From NCBI RefSeq assembly GCF_023008405.1, contig NZ_CP095376.1:2566001-2630000 (forward strand): 64,000 nucleotides of DNA, given 5' to 3'. Origin of the DNA: Amycolatopsis sp. FBCC-B4732. Lineage in GTDB: Bacteria; Actinomycetota; Actinomycetes; Mycobacteriales; Pseudonocardiaceae. The number at the start of each line of letters is the position of its first letter. Within the stretch, counting starts at the first letter, position 1. Positions 52,032 to 60,913 of the stretch are shown here, piece by piece. A program made the position numbers and the translations under genes. The notes beneath the pieces were generated by a model that saw only the letters and a list, made by a program, of their open reading frames with translations, did not search any database and had not been told where the DNA came from.

Positions 52032-53714
52032 ATGAAACGGGGACACTGGCTCTCGCTCGCCGCGGGGGTGACGGCGGCCGTCACGCTGCTGACGGCGTGC
52101 GGCGCCAACGACACACCGGCCGGGCCGGGCGGCACCGTCAAGCCGGGCGGGACGCTGGTGCTGCTCAACGACGCGCCGTCGATCACCTGGGACCCGGCGA
52201 AGAGCTCGAACCTCGTCGTCACCACGCTCGGCCTGATCCACCGGCGGCTGACGTCGTGGGACGTCGCGCCGGGCAAGGACACCACGATCGTGCCCGACCT
52301 GGCCACCGACACCGGGCGGCCGAGCGACGGCGGCAAGACGTGGACGTTCACGCTCAAGGACGGCCTGAAGTACGCCGACGGGACGCCGATCAAGAGCGAG
52401 GACGTCAAGTGGGGCCTCGAGCGTTCGTTCGCGGCCGCGTTCTCCGGCGGCCTGGCATACCACAAGGACCTGCTTTCGCCGGGCCTGGCGTACAAGGGCC
52501 CGTTCGACGGCGGCAAGGAACTCGACACCATCCAGACGCCGGACGCGAAGACGATCGTCTTCCACCTCGCCCGCGCGTACGGCGACTTCAACTGGGTCGC
52601 CAGCACGCCGGCGTTCTCGCCGGTGCCGAAGGGCAAGGGCGCCGAGGCCAACTACGGTGACCACCCGGTCGCGTCCGGCCCGTACCAGCTGCAGAGCTAC
52701 GAGCGCGGCAAGTCGGCGAAGCTGACGCGCAACCCGAACTGGAGCCGGGACGAGGACAAGACGCGGCTGGCCAACCCGGACACCATCGACTTCGAGCTCG
52801 GCCAGGACACCGGCGTCATCTCCAAGCGCCTGGTCGACGACACGGGCAAGGACCGCGCCGCCTTCGGCATGTCGTTCGCCTCACCCGCGCAGCTGGCCCA
52901 GATCCAGGGCAACGCGTCGGCGAAGTCGCGGCTGGTGACGTCGGAATCCGGGGCGCTGGCCTACCTTTCGCTGAACACCCAGCGCGGCACCCTCACCAAC
53001 CCGAAGGTGCGCCAGGCCTTCCAGTACGCCGTCGACAAGGCCGCGTACCAGGTCGCCAGCTCCGGCAGCGCGCAGCTGGCCGGCGACGTCGCGACCACGC
53101 TCATCACGCCGGGCCTGCAGGGCCGCGAGCAGTACGACCTGTACCCGGCGCCGCCCTCCGGTGACGTCGCGAAGGCCAAGCAGCTGCTCGCCGAAGCGGG
53201 CTTCCCGAACGGGCTCGACGGCCTGGTCCTGGCCACCCACAACGAGCGGGGCTTCCCGGAGAAGGCCGCGGCGATCCAGGCTTCGCTGGCGCGGGCGGGC
53301 ATCAAGGTCTCCATCAAGCCGCTCGACGAGGACACCTACACGTCCGAAGTGGACACCAAGGGCTTGTCCGACTTCGACCTGACGCTCACCTCGTGGCAGC
53401 CGGACATCCCGTCGGCCAACGCGAACATCCAGCCGCTGTTCCAGTCCACCGAGATCGGCAACGGCGGGTACAACGAGTCGCGGTACAGCAACCCCGAGGT
53501 CGACAAGCTCATCGCCGAAGCACAGGCCACCGTGGACCCGGCGGAAGCGGGCAAGAAGTGGGCGGCGCTGGACAAGAAGATCCTCGCCGACTCGCCGGTC
53601 GTGCCGCTGATCTACACGCGGAACTCGTTCCTGCACGGCTCGCAGGTCGGTGGCGTCGAGATCGGGCGGTTCCCGGCCTACGTCGACTACCGCAAGTTCG
53701 GGATCGTCCAGTGA
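52032..53714 (+). CDS. solute-binding lipoprotein (family 5) of ABC importer
   Basis: A 560-residue SBP_bac_5-type lipoprotein. The lipobox is LTAC with lipidated Cys23, and the mature part has PGGTLVLLNDAPSITWDP and GKTWTFTLKDGLKYADGT segments typical of oligopeptide/nickel binding proteins. It captures the substrate for the adjoining permeases. A GGGGAAAC site precedes the ATG. Confidence 0.93.
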   Translation: MKRGHWLSLAAGVTAAVTLLTACGANDTPAGPGGTVKPGGTLVLLNDAPSITWDPAKSSNLVVTTLGLIHRRLTSWDVAPGKDTTIVPDLATDTGRPSDGGKTWTFTLKDGLKYADGTPIKSEDVKWGLERSFAAAFSGGLAYHKDLLSPGLAYKGPFDGGKELDTIQTPDAKTIVFHLARAYGDFNWVASTPAFSPVPKGKGAEANYGDHPVASGPYQLQSYERGKSAKLTRNPNWSRDEDKTRLANPDTIDFELGQDTGVISKRLVDDTGKDRAAFGMSFASPAQLAQIQGNASAKSRLVTSESGALAYLSLNTQRGTLTNPKVRQAFQYAVDKAAYQVASSGSAQLAGDVATTLITPGLQGREQYDLYPAPPSGDVAKAKQLLAEAGFPNGLDGLVLATHNERGFPEKAAAIQASLARAGIKVSIKPLDEDTYTSEVDTKGLSDFDLTLTSWQPDIPSANANIQPLFQSTEIGNGGYNESRYSNPEVDKLIAEAQATVDPAEAGKKWAALDKKILADSPVVPLIYTRNSFLHGSQVGGVEIGRFPAYVDYRKFGIVQ

Positions 53715-55420
53715 CCGGAGCCGGGCTCCTGCGGCTGCACGACGTCGCGGTCTCGTTCGGGGACGTCGAAGCCGTCCGAGGGGTCGGCTACGAGGTCCGC
53801 GCGGGCGAAGTCGTCGCCGTGGTCGGGGAGTCCGGCTCCGGCAAGACGGTCACCGCGATGTCCCTGCTCGGCCTGCTCCCGCCCACGGCGAAAGTGTCCG
53901 GGCGCGCGGAGCTGGCCGGGCGGGACCTCTACGCGCTGACCCCGGCCGAGCTGCGGGAAGTTCGCGGCGGCGAAGTCGGCATGGTGTTCCAGGAGCCGAT
54001 GAGCGCGCTGAACCCGGTGTTCACCCTCGGCGACCAGCTCGTCGAGGCGATCCGCGCGCACCAGCCGCTCACCGCGGCCGCCGCCCGGGACCGGGCGATC
54101 GAGCTGCTCGGCCTGGTCGGGCTGCCGGAGCCGCGCGAGCGGTTCCGGTCCTACCCGCACGAGCTGTCCGGCGGGCAGCTGCAGCGCGTCGTCATCGCCA
54201 TGGCGGTGGCGAACGAGCCGAAGCTGCTGATCGCGGACGAGCCGACCACGGCGCTGGACGTCACGGTGCAGGCCGAGATCCTCGAACTGCTGCGCGACCT
54301 GCGGTCCCGGCTGGACACGGCGATCCTGCTGATCACCCACGACATGGGCGTGGTCGCCGACCTGGCCGACCGGGTGGTCGTAATGCAGGACGGCCTGGTC
54401 GTGGAACAGGGCGACGTCCGCACGATCTTCGCCACCCCGGCCGAGGCGTACACCCGGCAGCTGCTCGGCTCGGTCATCTCACTCGGCGGGGCCGCCACGG
54501 CCGGGCTCGAACGCGCACTGGCCGACGACGTCTCGGTCGGGCCGGCGCACGTCGCCGCGGCCGAGCACCCGGCGTCGGCGTCGGTCCCGGACGTACCCGC
54601 CGAGGCCCCGCTGCTGCGGGTGGAAGACCTCTCGGTGACCTACCGCGGCCGGTTCCGCGCGCTGGCGGTCCGGGCCGCCGAGGGCGTGAACCTGCACGTC
54701 GAGCCGGGGGAGGTGCTCGGCCTGGTCGGGGAGTCCGGCTCGGGCAAGAGCACGGTCGCGCGGGCCGTCACCGGCCTGCTCGCGCCGTCCGCCGGCACCG
54801 TCCGCATCGGCGACACCGACCTCACGCGGGTCCGCGGCCGGGCGGCGAAGGCGTTGCGGCGGCGGATCGGCATGGTGTTCCAGGACCCGCTGTCCTCGCT
54901 CAACCCGCGCACGACGGTGGGGGAGAGCGTCGCGACGCCGCTGCGGCTGCACCGCGCGGTCCGGCCGTCCGAAGTGGACGGACGGGTCGCGGAGCTGCTG
55001 TCGGCGGTCCAGCTGTCGCCGTCGCTGGCCGCCCGCTACCCGCACGAGCTTTCCGGCGGCCAGCGGCAGCGGGCCTGCATCGCGCGGGCCCTGGCCCTGC
55101 GCCCGGACCTGCTGGTCGCGGACGAGCCGACGAGCGCGCTCGACGTCACGATCCAGGCCCGGATCCTCGACCTCCTGCGCGACCTGCGGTCCGAGTTCGG
55201 CTTCGCCTGCCTGTTCATCAGCCACGACCTCGCGGTGATCGAACAGCTCGCCGACCGCGTCGCGGTGATGCACCGCGGCCACGTCGTCGAGCAGGGCCCG
55301 GCCAAGGAGGTCCTGACCGCCCCGGCGCACGCGTACACGCAACGCCTCCTGTCGGCGGCACCGGTCGCCGACCCGGACGCGCAACGCCGCCGCCGCGAGG
55401 CTTGGCGTCAGCTGCGCTGA
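53711..55420 (+). CDS. fused DppD-DppF-type ABC ATPase
   Basis: A 569-residue protein with two complete ABC cassettes. Walker A motifs are GESGSGKTV and GESGSGKST, signatures are [13 protein letters not shown] and [13 protein letters not shown], and both have [21 protein letters not shown] short linker joins them near residue 270. The fusion replaces the usual separate D and F subunits. The GTG start overlaps the SBP stop. The gene end overlaps by 13 bp with the convergent SRPBCC gene. Confidence 0.94.
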   Translation: MTGAGLLRLHDVAVSFGDVEAVRGVGYEVRAGEVVAVVGESGSGKTVTAMSLLGLLPPTAKVSGRAELAGRDLYALTPAELREVRGGEVGMVFQEPMSALNPVFTLGDQLVEAIRAHQPLTAAAARDRAIELLGLVGLPEPRERFRSYPHELSGGQLQRVVIAMAVANEPKLLIADEPTTALDVTVQAEILELLRDLRSRLDTAILLITHDMGVVADLADRVVVMQDGLVVEQGDVRTIFATPAEAYTRQLLGSVISLGGAATAGLERALADDVSVGPAHVAAAEHPASASVPDVPAEAPLLRVEDLSVTYRGRFRALAVRAAEGVNLHVEPGEVLGLVGESGSGKSTVARAVTGLLAPSAGTVRIGDTDLTRVRGRAAKALRRRIGMVFQDPLSSLNPRTTVGESVATPLRLHRAVRPSEVDGRVAELLSAVQLSPSLAARYPHELSGGQRQRACIARALALRPDLLVADEPTSALDVTIQARILDLLRDLRSEFGFACLFISHDLAVIEQLADRVAVMHRGHVVEQGPAKEVLTAPAHAYTQRLLSAAPVADPDAQRRRREAWRQLR

Positions 55421-55902
55421 GCAGCGGCCGCGGCGAGCCCGGCGAGGTGGCGCAGCGAGTTCTCGAGGTGCCCGGGACCGAACGGCGGGAACCGGATGCC
55501 CCGGTCGCGGATGTACTGGGGCACGGCGGACCAGTCGTAGGAGAGCGTGACCTCGGTGGCTTCCGCACCGAGCGGCGCCAGGTCGTACCGCCAGACCCAC
55601 CCGCCGAACTCGAGCTCGCCGTCCCCCTTCCGGTGCCCGGTCACCCACCCGATGGCCCGCGGCGCCTCGAACACCTCGACGCGGTTGACCACCTGGTACT
55701 CCCCGACCGGCCGGCTGCCGTGGAACATGTCCATCCGGAACAGCTGCCCGACCGCGCTCAGCGGCGCAGGATCGACGGATTCCCGCACCCAGCCGGTCCC
55801 ATCGATGGCGGCGTGCGCCGCCGGGTCCGCCAGCACGGCGAACACCCGCTCGGCGGGCACGGGGAAGGTCAGGGTCGCGTGCACGTTCTCGTGGTCCGGC
55901 AT
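55408..55902 (-). CDS. SRPBCC (polyketide cyclase/START-like) family protein
   Basis: A 164-residue helix-grip-fold protein (TLTFPVPAERVFAVLADPAAH, SVDPAPLSAVGQLFRMDMF, ATEVTLSYDWS). Family members bind small hydrophobic ligands. GAAAGGA is placed well before ATG 55902. No paired gene suggests a ligand. Confidence 0.85.
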   Translation of the reverse strand: MPDHENVHATLTFPVPAERVFAVLADPAAHAAIDGTGWVRESVDPAPLSAVGQLFRMDMFHGSRPVGEYQVVNRVEVFEAPRAIGWVTGHRKGDGELEFGGWVWRYDLAPLGAEATEVTLSYDWSAVPQYIRDRGIRFPPFGPGHLENSLRHLAGLAAAAAQRS

Positions 55903-55992
55903 GTCGGGTCCTTTCTCGGGGGCTCTCACCCGGACCACGAACGGGTCGGCCGCCGTTCGACACCGGCGCGGCGAAAACCTGCCGGAAGTCGC

Positions 55993-55998
55993 GATACT
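55993..55998 (+). promoter_or_regulatory. candidate -10 box (GATACT) for a leaderless transcript
   Basis: GATACT lies 6 nt before the ATG of the NB-ARC/TPR gene. No ribosome binding site precedes that ATG, which suits leaderless expression. Confidence 0.4.
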
Positions 55999-56004
55999 GG
56001 ATCG

Positions 56005-58293
56005 ATGAGTGACCGTGCCGCCGGGCCGCCCGAGGGTGGGCCGGCCAACCACGTGGCCGGCGGCGTGTCCGGGAACCTGGTCCAAGTTCGCGACGTCCAC
56101 GGTGACGTGCACGTTCACCCGCCGTCCCGCCCGGTGGCGTCGCTGCCGTACCGGGCGGGGGTGGCACCGCAGCAGGCGGCGGCCTTCCAGGATCGGGTGG
56201 GGACGACGCGCCGGCTGGTGGCGGCGTTGGACACCGCGGTGCCGACCGGTCAGCCGCGGGTGCACACCGGTGTGGTGTCCGGGCTGGGCGGTGTCGGCAA
56301 GACACAGGTCGCACTGGACTACGCCCAGCGGCTCTGGGACGACGGCGAGGTCGACGTGTGGGTGTGGGTGACGGCGGGGTCGCGGGAGGCGATCGTGTCC
56401 AGCTACGCCCGGGTGGCCGCCGAGCTGACCGGCCTCGAGGACACCGACCCCGAGCAGGGCGCGCGGCGCTTGCTGGAATGGCTGGCCGCCGGTTCGGCGC
56501 GGTGGTTGATCGTGCTCGACGACGTGCAGAACCCGGCCGACCTGCGGGGCCTGTGGCCCCCGGCCACCCCGGGCGGGCGTGCAGTGGTGACCACCCGCCG
56601 CCGGGACGCCGCGTTGCGCGGGCCCGGCCGACGGCTGGTCGAGGTCGACGTGTTCACCCCGGACGAGGCCGAGGCGTACCTGCGGGCCGCGCTGGCCGAC
56701 CAGCCCCACCTGGCCGAGGGGACGGTCGAATTGGCGGCGCGGCTGGGGCACCTGCCGCTGGCGCTGGCGCAGGCCTCCGCGTACCTGCTGGACCGCGGCC
56801 TGACGTGCGGCGACTACCTCGCGCGGTGGACCAGCCGCCGGCGCACCCTCGCGTCACTGCTGCCCGAAGACGACGGGTTGCCGGACGAGCACCGCGCGAC
56901 CGTGGCCACGACGTGGTCGTTGTCCGTGGAGCAAGCCGACCGGCTGGAACCGCCGGGAATCGCGGGCGCCCTGCTCGAGGTGGCCGGCGTGCTGGACCCC
57001 AACGGCATCCCGGCCGCGCTGTTCACCGCCCCCGCGATCACCGAACTGCTCACCGGCCGCACGGGACGGGACGTCGACGCCGAGCAGGCCCGCGACGGGC
57101 TGGGGTGCCTGCACCGGCTGAACCTGATCACCCTGGACCCGCGTTCGGACACCCGGACGGTGCGGGTCCACGCGTTGGTGCAGCGCGCCACCCGCGACGC
57201 CCTGACCGTCCCGCAGCGTGCGGCGGTGGCGAGGAGGGCAGCCGACGCGCTGCTCCACAGCTGGCCGGACCCCGAGCGCGACACCGCGCTGGGGCAGGTG
57301 CTGCGCGCCAACACCGAGGCGTTGACCGAGGCCGCGGGCGAGCACCTGTGGGAACCCGGCGCGCACGCCGTGCTGCTGCGGGCCGGGGCCAGCCTCGGCG
57401 GCCGGGGGCTGGTCACCGAGGCCAAGATCTACCACCTCCGGCTTCAGTTCACCGCTGAACGGCAGCTGGGTCCGGACCACCCCGATACCTTGACCGTCCG
57501 CGGCCACGTCGCCCGGTGGCGGGGCGAGGCGGGTGATCCCGCCGGTGCGGCGGCCGCGTCCGGGAAATTGCTCGCCGACATGACGCGGGTGCTGGACCCG
57601 GACCACCCCGACGTCTTGACCGCCCGCGGCAACCTCGCGTTCTGGCGGGGACACGCGGGTGATCCGGCCGGCGCGGTGGCCGCGTTCGAGGAGCTGCTCG
57701 CGGACCGGGTGCGGTTGCTGGGTCCGGACCACCCCCACACCTTGGCCGCTCGCGGCAACCTCGCCTACTGGCGGGGGCGAGCGGGTGATCCGGCCGGTGC
57801 GGCGGCCGCGTCCGAGGAGTTGCTCGCGGACATGGTGCGGCTCCTGGGCCCGGACCACGCCCACACCTTGATCACCCGCGGCAACCTCGCTCGCTGGCGG
57901 GGTGAGGCGGGCGATCCGGCCGGTGCCGCGGCCGCGTTCGAGGAGGTGCTCGCCGACGCGCTGCTGGTGTGGGGCCCGGACCACCCGCACACCTTCGCCA
58001 CCCGCAACAACCTCGCCTGCTGGCGGGGGGAGGCCGGTGATCCGGCTGGTGCGGTGGCCGCGTTCGAGGAACTGCTCGCCGACAGCGTGCAGGTGCTGGG
58101 CCCGGACCACCCCGACACCTTGACCGCGCGCGGTCACCTCGCTCGCTGGCGGGGCGAGGCGGGTGATCCGGCCGGTGCGGCCGCCGCGTTCGAGGAGCTG
58201 CTCCCGGACCGCGTGCGGGTGCTGGGCCCGGACCACCCCGACACGGTGGCCGCCCGCGAGAACCTCGCCCAGTGGCGGACCCCACCCGCCTGA
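56005..58293 (+). CDS. NB-ARC ATPase with C-terminal TPR repeats
   Basis: A 762-residue STAND-type protein. The N-terminal glycine-rich segment (NHVAGGVSGNLVQVRDVHGD) is typical of actinobacterial NB-ARC proteins. The P-loop GLGGVGKT lies near residue 95, with a Walker B-like LIVLDD. The C-terminal part holds six full 42-residue TPRs and a partial seventh with a [LW]GPDHPxT start and RGNLAxWRGEAGDPAGA core. STAND proteins act as signal-activated switches, often in defence or development. The repeats are unusually similar to one another. No effector domain is attached. Confidence 0.88.
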   Translation: MSDRAAGPPEGGPANHVAGGVSGNLVQVRDVHGDVHVHPPSRPVASLPYRAGVAPQQAAAFQDRVGTTRRLVAALDTAVPTGQPRVHTGVVSGLGGVGKTQVALDYAQRLWDDGEVDVWVWVTAGSREAIVSSYARVAAELTGLEDTDPEQGARRLLEWLAAGSARWLIVLDDVQNPADLRGLWPPATPGGRAVVTTRRRDAALRGPGRRLVEVDVFTPDEAEAYLRAALADQPHLAEGTVELAARLGHLPLALAQASAYLLDRGLTCGDYLARWTSRRRTLASLLPEDDGLPDEHRATVATTWSLSVEQADRLEPPGIAGALLEVAGVLDPNGIPAALFTAPAITELLTGRTGRDVDAEQARDGLGCLHRLNLITLDPRSDTRTVRVHALVQRATRDALTVPQRAAVARRAADALLHSWPDPERDTALGQVLRANTEALTEAAGEHLWEPGAHAVLLRAGASLGGRGLVTEAKIYHLRLQFTAERQLGPDHPDTLTVRGHVARWRGEAGDPAGAAAASGKLLADMTRVLDPDHPDVLTARGNLAFWRGHAGDPAGAVAAFEELLADRVRLLGPDHPHTLAARGNLAYWRGRAGDPAGAAAASEELLADMVRLLGPDHAHTLITRGNLARWRGEAGDPAGAAAAFEEVLADALLVWGPDHPHTFATRNNLACWRGEAGDPAGAVAAFEELLADSVQVLGPDHPDTLTARGHLARWRGEAGDPAGAAAAFEELLPDRVRVLGPDHPDTVAARENLAQWRTPPA
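57465..58280 (+). repeat. 126-bp tandem coding repeats of the TPR domain
   Basis: Near-identical 126-bp units with GCGGGTGATCCGGCCGGTGC cores, about 6.5 copies. The high DNA identity suggests recent duplication or gene conversion. Confidence 0.8.
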
Positions 58294-58479
58294 GCGAACT
58301 GCGGTTGCCCGGCGACCTGCTCGGCGTACACCTCATCCCGTTCGGCGCCGGCCAGCAGACGGCCGACCACCGGGAACCGCTCGTCGAGGTCGATCAGAGC
58401 TTTTGGCGATCGGCGGCGTCCGCGGCACCTGGGGGCAGTTCCGGAGTGCGGTGCGGCATCGTGAGCGAGAATGACGGGT

Positions 58480-58959
58480 ATGGGGTACTTCCTGCAGGCT
58501 GTCGTTTCGACCGAGCCTGTGCTCCGGACGGTGGCGGGCTCGGTGGAGGGTGCGTGGGTCGTCCCGCTCGGCCAGCACTTGTCGTTGCTGCCGATGACCG
58601 ACGAATTGTTCGACGCGGTGACGGCCGCCGGAGGGGGCGAACTCGCCGGGTTCTGGAAAGTACCCGCCGGGTTCGCAGACATAGTGGCCACTTGCTCGGC
58701 GGGCGGTCCCATCGCCTACGTCGAGGCTGACTACTTCGGCGGGAGCGGAACCCAGTCCGCACAGGTGTGGGCCGGCGGTGAAACGGTGCTCGGCCCCCTG
58801 CATTCGGCTTCGGAAGAGCCGGCACCGGCCGACGGCAGCCCCATCTCCCAGGCGCTCCGGCGACTCGGCGCGGTCAAGGGCGAGCACTTCGACGAGTTCG
58901 ACGCCATCGGGCTCGGCCGCCACCGCGACACGGACGACTGGCTTCCGTCCCCGAGCTGA
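58480..58959 (+). CDS. hypothetical protein
   Basis: A 159-residue protein of no recognised family, beginning MGYFLQAVVSTEPVLR and ending in an acidic DTDDWLPSPS tail. An upstream in-frame ATG lies at 58471. It is adjacent to a frameshifted pseudogene. The 186 bp before it (58294-58479) holds no convincing gene. Confidence 0.65.
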   Translation: MGYFLQAVVSTEPVLRTVAGSVEGAWVVPLGQHLSLLPMTDELFDAVTAAGGGELAGFWKVPAGFADIVATCSAGGPIAYVEADYFGGSGTQSAQVWAGGETVLGPLHSASEEPAPADGSPISQALRRLGAVKGEHFDEFDAIGLGRHRDTDDWLPSPS

Positions 58960-58960
58960 T

Positions 58961-59323
58961 GACGGCTCCCGAATCACGGCGCTGCTTCGAGCCCGGCTGG
59001 GCTCGACGCTGGAGTCGGTGACCGAAGAGTGGCATTGGTACCAAGGCCGACGGAACGCGCTGGTGATGTTCTGGTTGCACTTCGACCGCTTCCCGGTTCT
59101 TGCGCTGCGCGGACGGGCGATCTGCTCCACCTCGAGGAATCGGCACCGCGTGGCTCGTACGACATGGGCGAGCACGGCGAAGGCAAGGTCGTCCCGCCGC
59201 GGCGTCAAGCCTTCTTCAGCGGTATGTCGGCTCTCGTCTTCGCGATGCCACCCTGATCTGGGGACTCTCCACGGAACCGGCACCGCACCACCGCATCGAG
59301 ACAGTGACCATCACGGGCTCTTG
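58961..59323 (+). pseudogene. frameshifted remnant spread over three reading frames
   Basis: A continuous protein-like signal moves between frames: LGSTLESVTEEWHWYQ and VMFWLHFDRFPVL in frame 2; LLHLEESAPRGSYDMGEHGE after about 59110 in frame 1; LLQRYVGSRLRDATLIW from about 59205 in frame 3, ending at a TGA at 59322. No single frame keeps the whole. At least two frameshifts are needed to join them. Function of the parent is unknown. Confidence 0.65.
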
Positions 59324-59324
59324 A

Positions 59325-59897
59325 TTACAGTCCCTGCGGCGCCTGGAATGCCTGGATCACGTGTGCCGCGAAGCGCTGGGCCGCCGCGGCCTGCGCCGCC
59401 GGGGGATCCGCCTCGATTCCGCTGCCGGCCATGATCATCAGGGTCAGGTCGGTCATCCCGACGTCGGGGCGCAGGTGGCCCGTGGCCTTGGCGCGGCGGA
59501 TCAACTCGGCCGCCGCGGCCAGAGACGAACTGCGCATGGCCGCGAAGTCCAGCGCCTGCGGGTACGCGGTCTTGACCGCCGCGATGAACCCGTGGTCTCG
59601 CACCTGAAGCGAGCACAGCTTCTCGACCACGGAACAAAAGCCGCGCCAAGGATCAGGGTCAGCAAGGCCCTCGCCCAAGATGGAACGCCATGCGCGCGCC
59701 TGATCGGCGAACGCCTCGGTGACCAGTGCGGCCTTCGTCGGAAAGTGCCGGTACACCGTCGCCGGTCCGACCTCCGCGCGGCGGGCGATCTCGCGGACCG
59801 GGACGTCAAGACCGTCCGCACCGAACGCCGTCCGGGCCGCGGACAGGATGCGGGCGCGGTTGTCCCGGACGTCGGTGCGAGGCAAGCGGGCGGTCAT
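59325..59897 (-). CDS. TetR family transcriptional regulator
   Basis: A 190-residue TetR protein with helix-turn-helix VPVREIARRAEVGPATVYRHFPTK style motifs (here REIARRAEVGPATVYRHF) and a variable helical ligand domain. ATG 59897 is divergent from the methyltransferase gene with 79 bp between. A TAAAGT box at 59905-59910 on the minus strand is 7 nt from the start. It probably represses the methyltransferase gene. Confidence 0.92.
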   Translation of the reverse strand: MTARLPRTDVRDNRARILSAARTAFGADGLDVPVREIARRAEVGPATVYRHFPTKAALVTEAFADQARAWRSILGEGLADPDPWRGFCSVVEKLCSLQVRDHGFIAAVKTAYPQALDFAAMRSSSLAAAAELIRRAKATGHLRPDVGMTDLTLMIMAGSGIEADPPAAQAAAAQRFAAHVIQAFQAPQGL

Positions 59898-59976
59898 CCC
59901 TCTCACTTTAGGTGAACCCACCCACCAACCCGTTAACGTCCGGCCGAAGCAAGGACCCCGGAAAGCTGGGCAGGAC

Positions 59977-60867
59977 ATGACATCCACCAGGCACGACGGC
60001 GACACCTGGGACCCCACCTCCAGCGTCGGCGCGACCGCCACCCTGGCCGCCGTCGCGAGGGCGATCGCGAGCCGTGAAGGGCCCGTCGACGACCCCTTCG
60101 CCGAGCCGCTCGTCAAGGCGGTCGGGGTCGATCTCCTGACCCGGCTGGCGACCGGCGAAAAGGCGCCCGGCGACCTCGTCGGCCGGAGCGCCATCGACGG
60201 AGCCAAGGTGCGGACCAAGTTCTACGACGACTTCTTCCGCAATGCCGCGAACGCCGGCATCAGGCAGATCGTGATCCTCGCTTCGGGACTGGATTCCCGC
60301 GCCTACCGGCTGCCCTGGCCGTCCGGGACCGTGGTGTACGAGGTCGACCAGCCGCAGGTCGCCGAGTTCAAAACGCGCACCTTGGCGGCGTATGTCCCCA
60401 CAGCCGAGCGCCGGGTGGCCGCGGTGGATCTGCGGAACGACTGGGCCGCCGCGCTGCGGGAAACCGGGTTCGATCCGGGGCAACCGACGGCGTGGAGCGC
60501 CGAAGGACTCCTCGGCTACCTCCCGCCGCAAGCACAGGATCGCCTGCTCGACACCGTCACCGAACTCAGCGTGGACGGGAGCCGGGTCGCCACCGAGAGC
60601 AGGCCGAACCCGCGGCCGGGCGACGACGAAACCACCAAGAGGAGCCTCGACCGCATTTCCGAACGCTGGCGCGCGCACGGCTTCGACCTCGACCACGCGC
60701 GGCTGCGCTACTTCGGTGAGCGCAACGAAGCCGGCCCCTACCTGACCGGCCTCGGCTGGGAAATACACGGCACCAGCGTCCGGGAGCTGTTCGCCGCCTG
60801 CGGGCTGCCGCTCGCGGACGACGACCTGCGCATGGGCGGTGTCCACTACGTCAGCGGGACCCGGTAG
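59977..60867 (+). CDS. SAM-dependent methyltransferase (class I, PPM/LCMT type)
   Basis: A 296-residue protein of the TIGR00027 group. Features are DDPFAEPLVKAVG, RTKFYDDFF, the SAM-binding loop ILASGLDSRAYRL and YEVDQPQVAEFK. These O-methyltransferases act on carboxyl or polyketide substrates. It is divergent from the TetR gene and is probably its target. Confidence 0.9.
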   Translation: MTSTRHDGDTWDPTSSVGATATLAAVARAIASREGPVDDPFAEPLVKAVGVDLLTRLATGEKAPGDLVGRSAIDGAKVRTKFYDDFFRNAANAGIRQIVILASGLDSRAYRLPWPSGTVVYEVDQPQVAEFKTRTLAAYVPTAERRVAAVDLRNDWAAALRETGFDPGQPTAWSAEGLLGYLPPQAQDRLLDTVTELSVDGSRVATESRPNPRPGDDETTKRSLDRISERWRAHGFDLDHARLRYFGERNEAGPYLTGLGWEIHGTSVRELFAACGLPLADDDLRMGGVHYVSGTR

Positions 60868-60913
60868 CGGGCCGCGGGGCCAGGTGCAGGTGGACACTTC
60901 CCCTACCCGGAGA

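Noticed and set aside
58272..58730. A separate 152-codon gene overlapping the end of the NB-ARC gene
   Set aside because: Only its first about 50 residues look protein-like, and it overlaps the better-supported frame starting at 58480; there is no start site.
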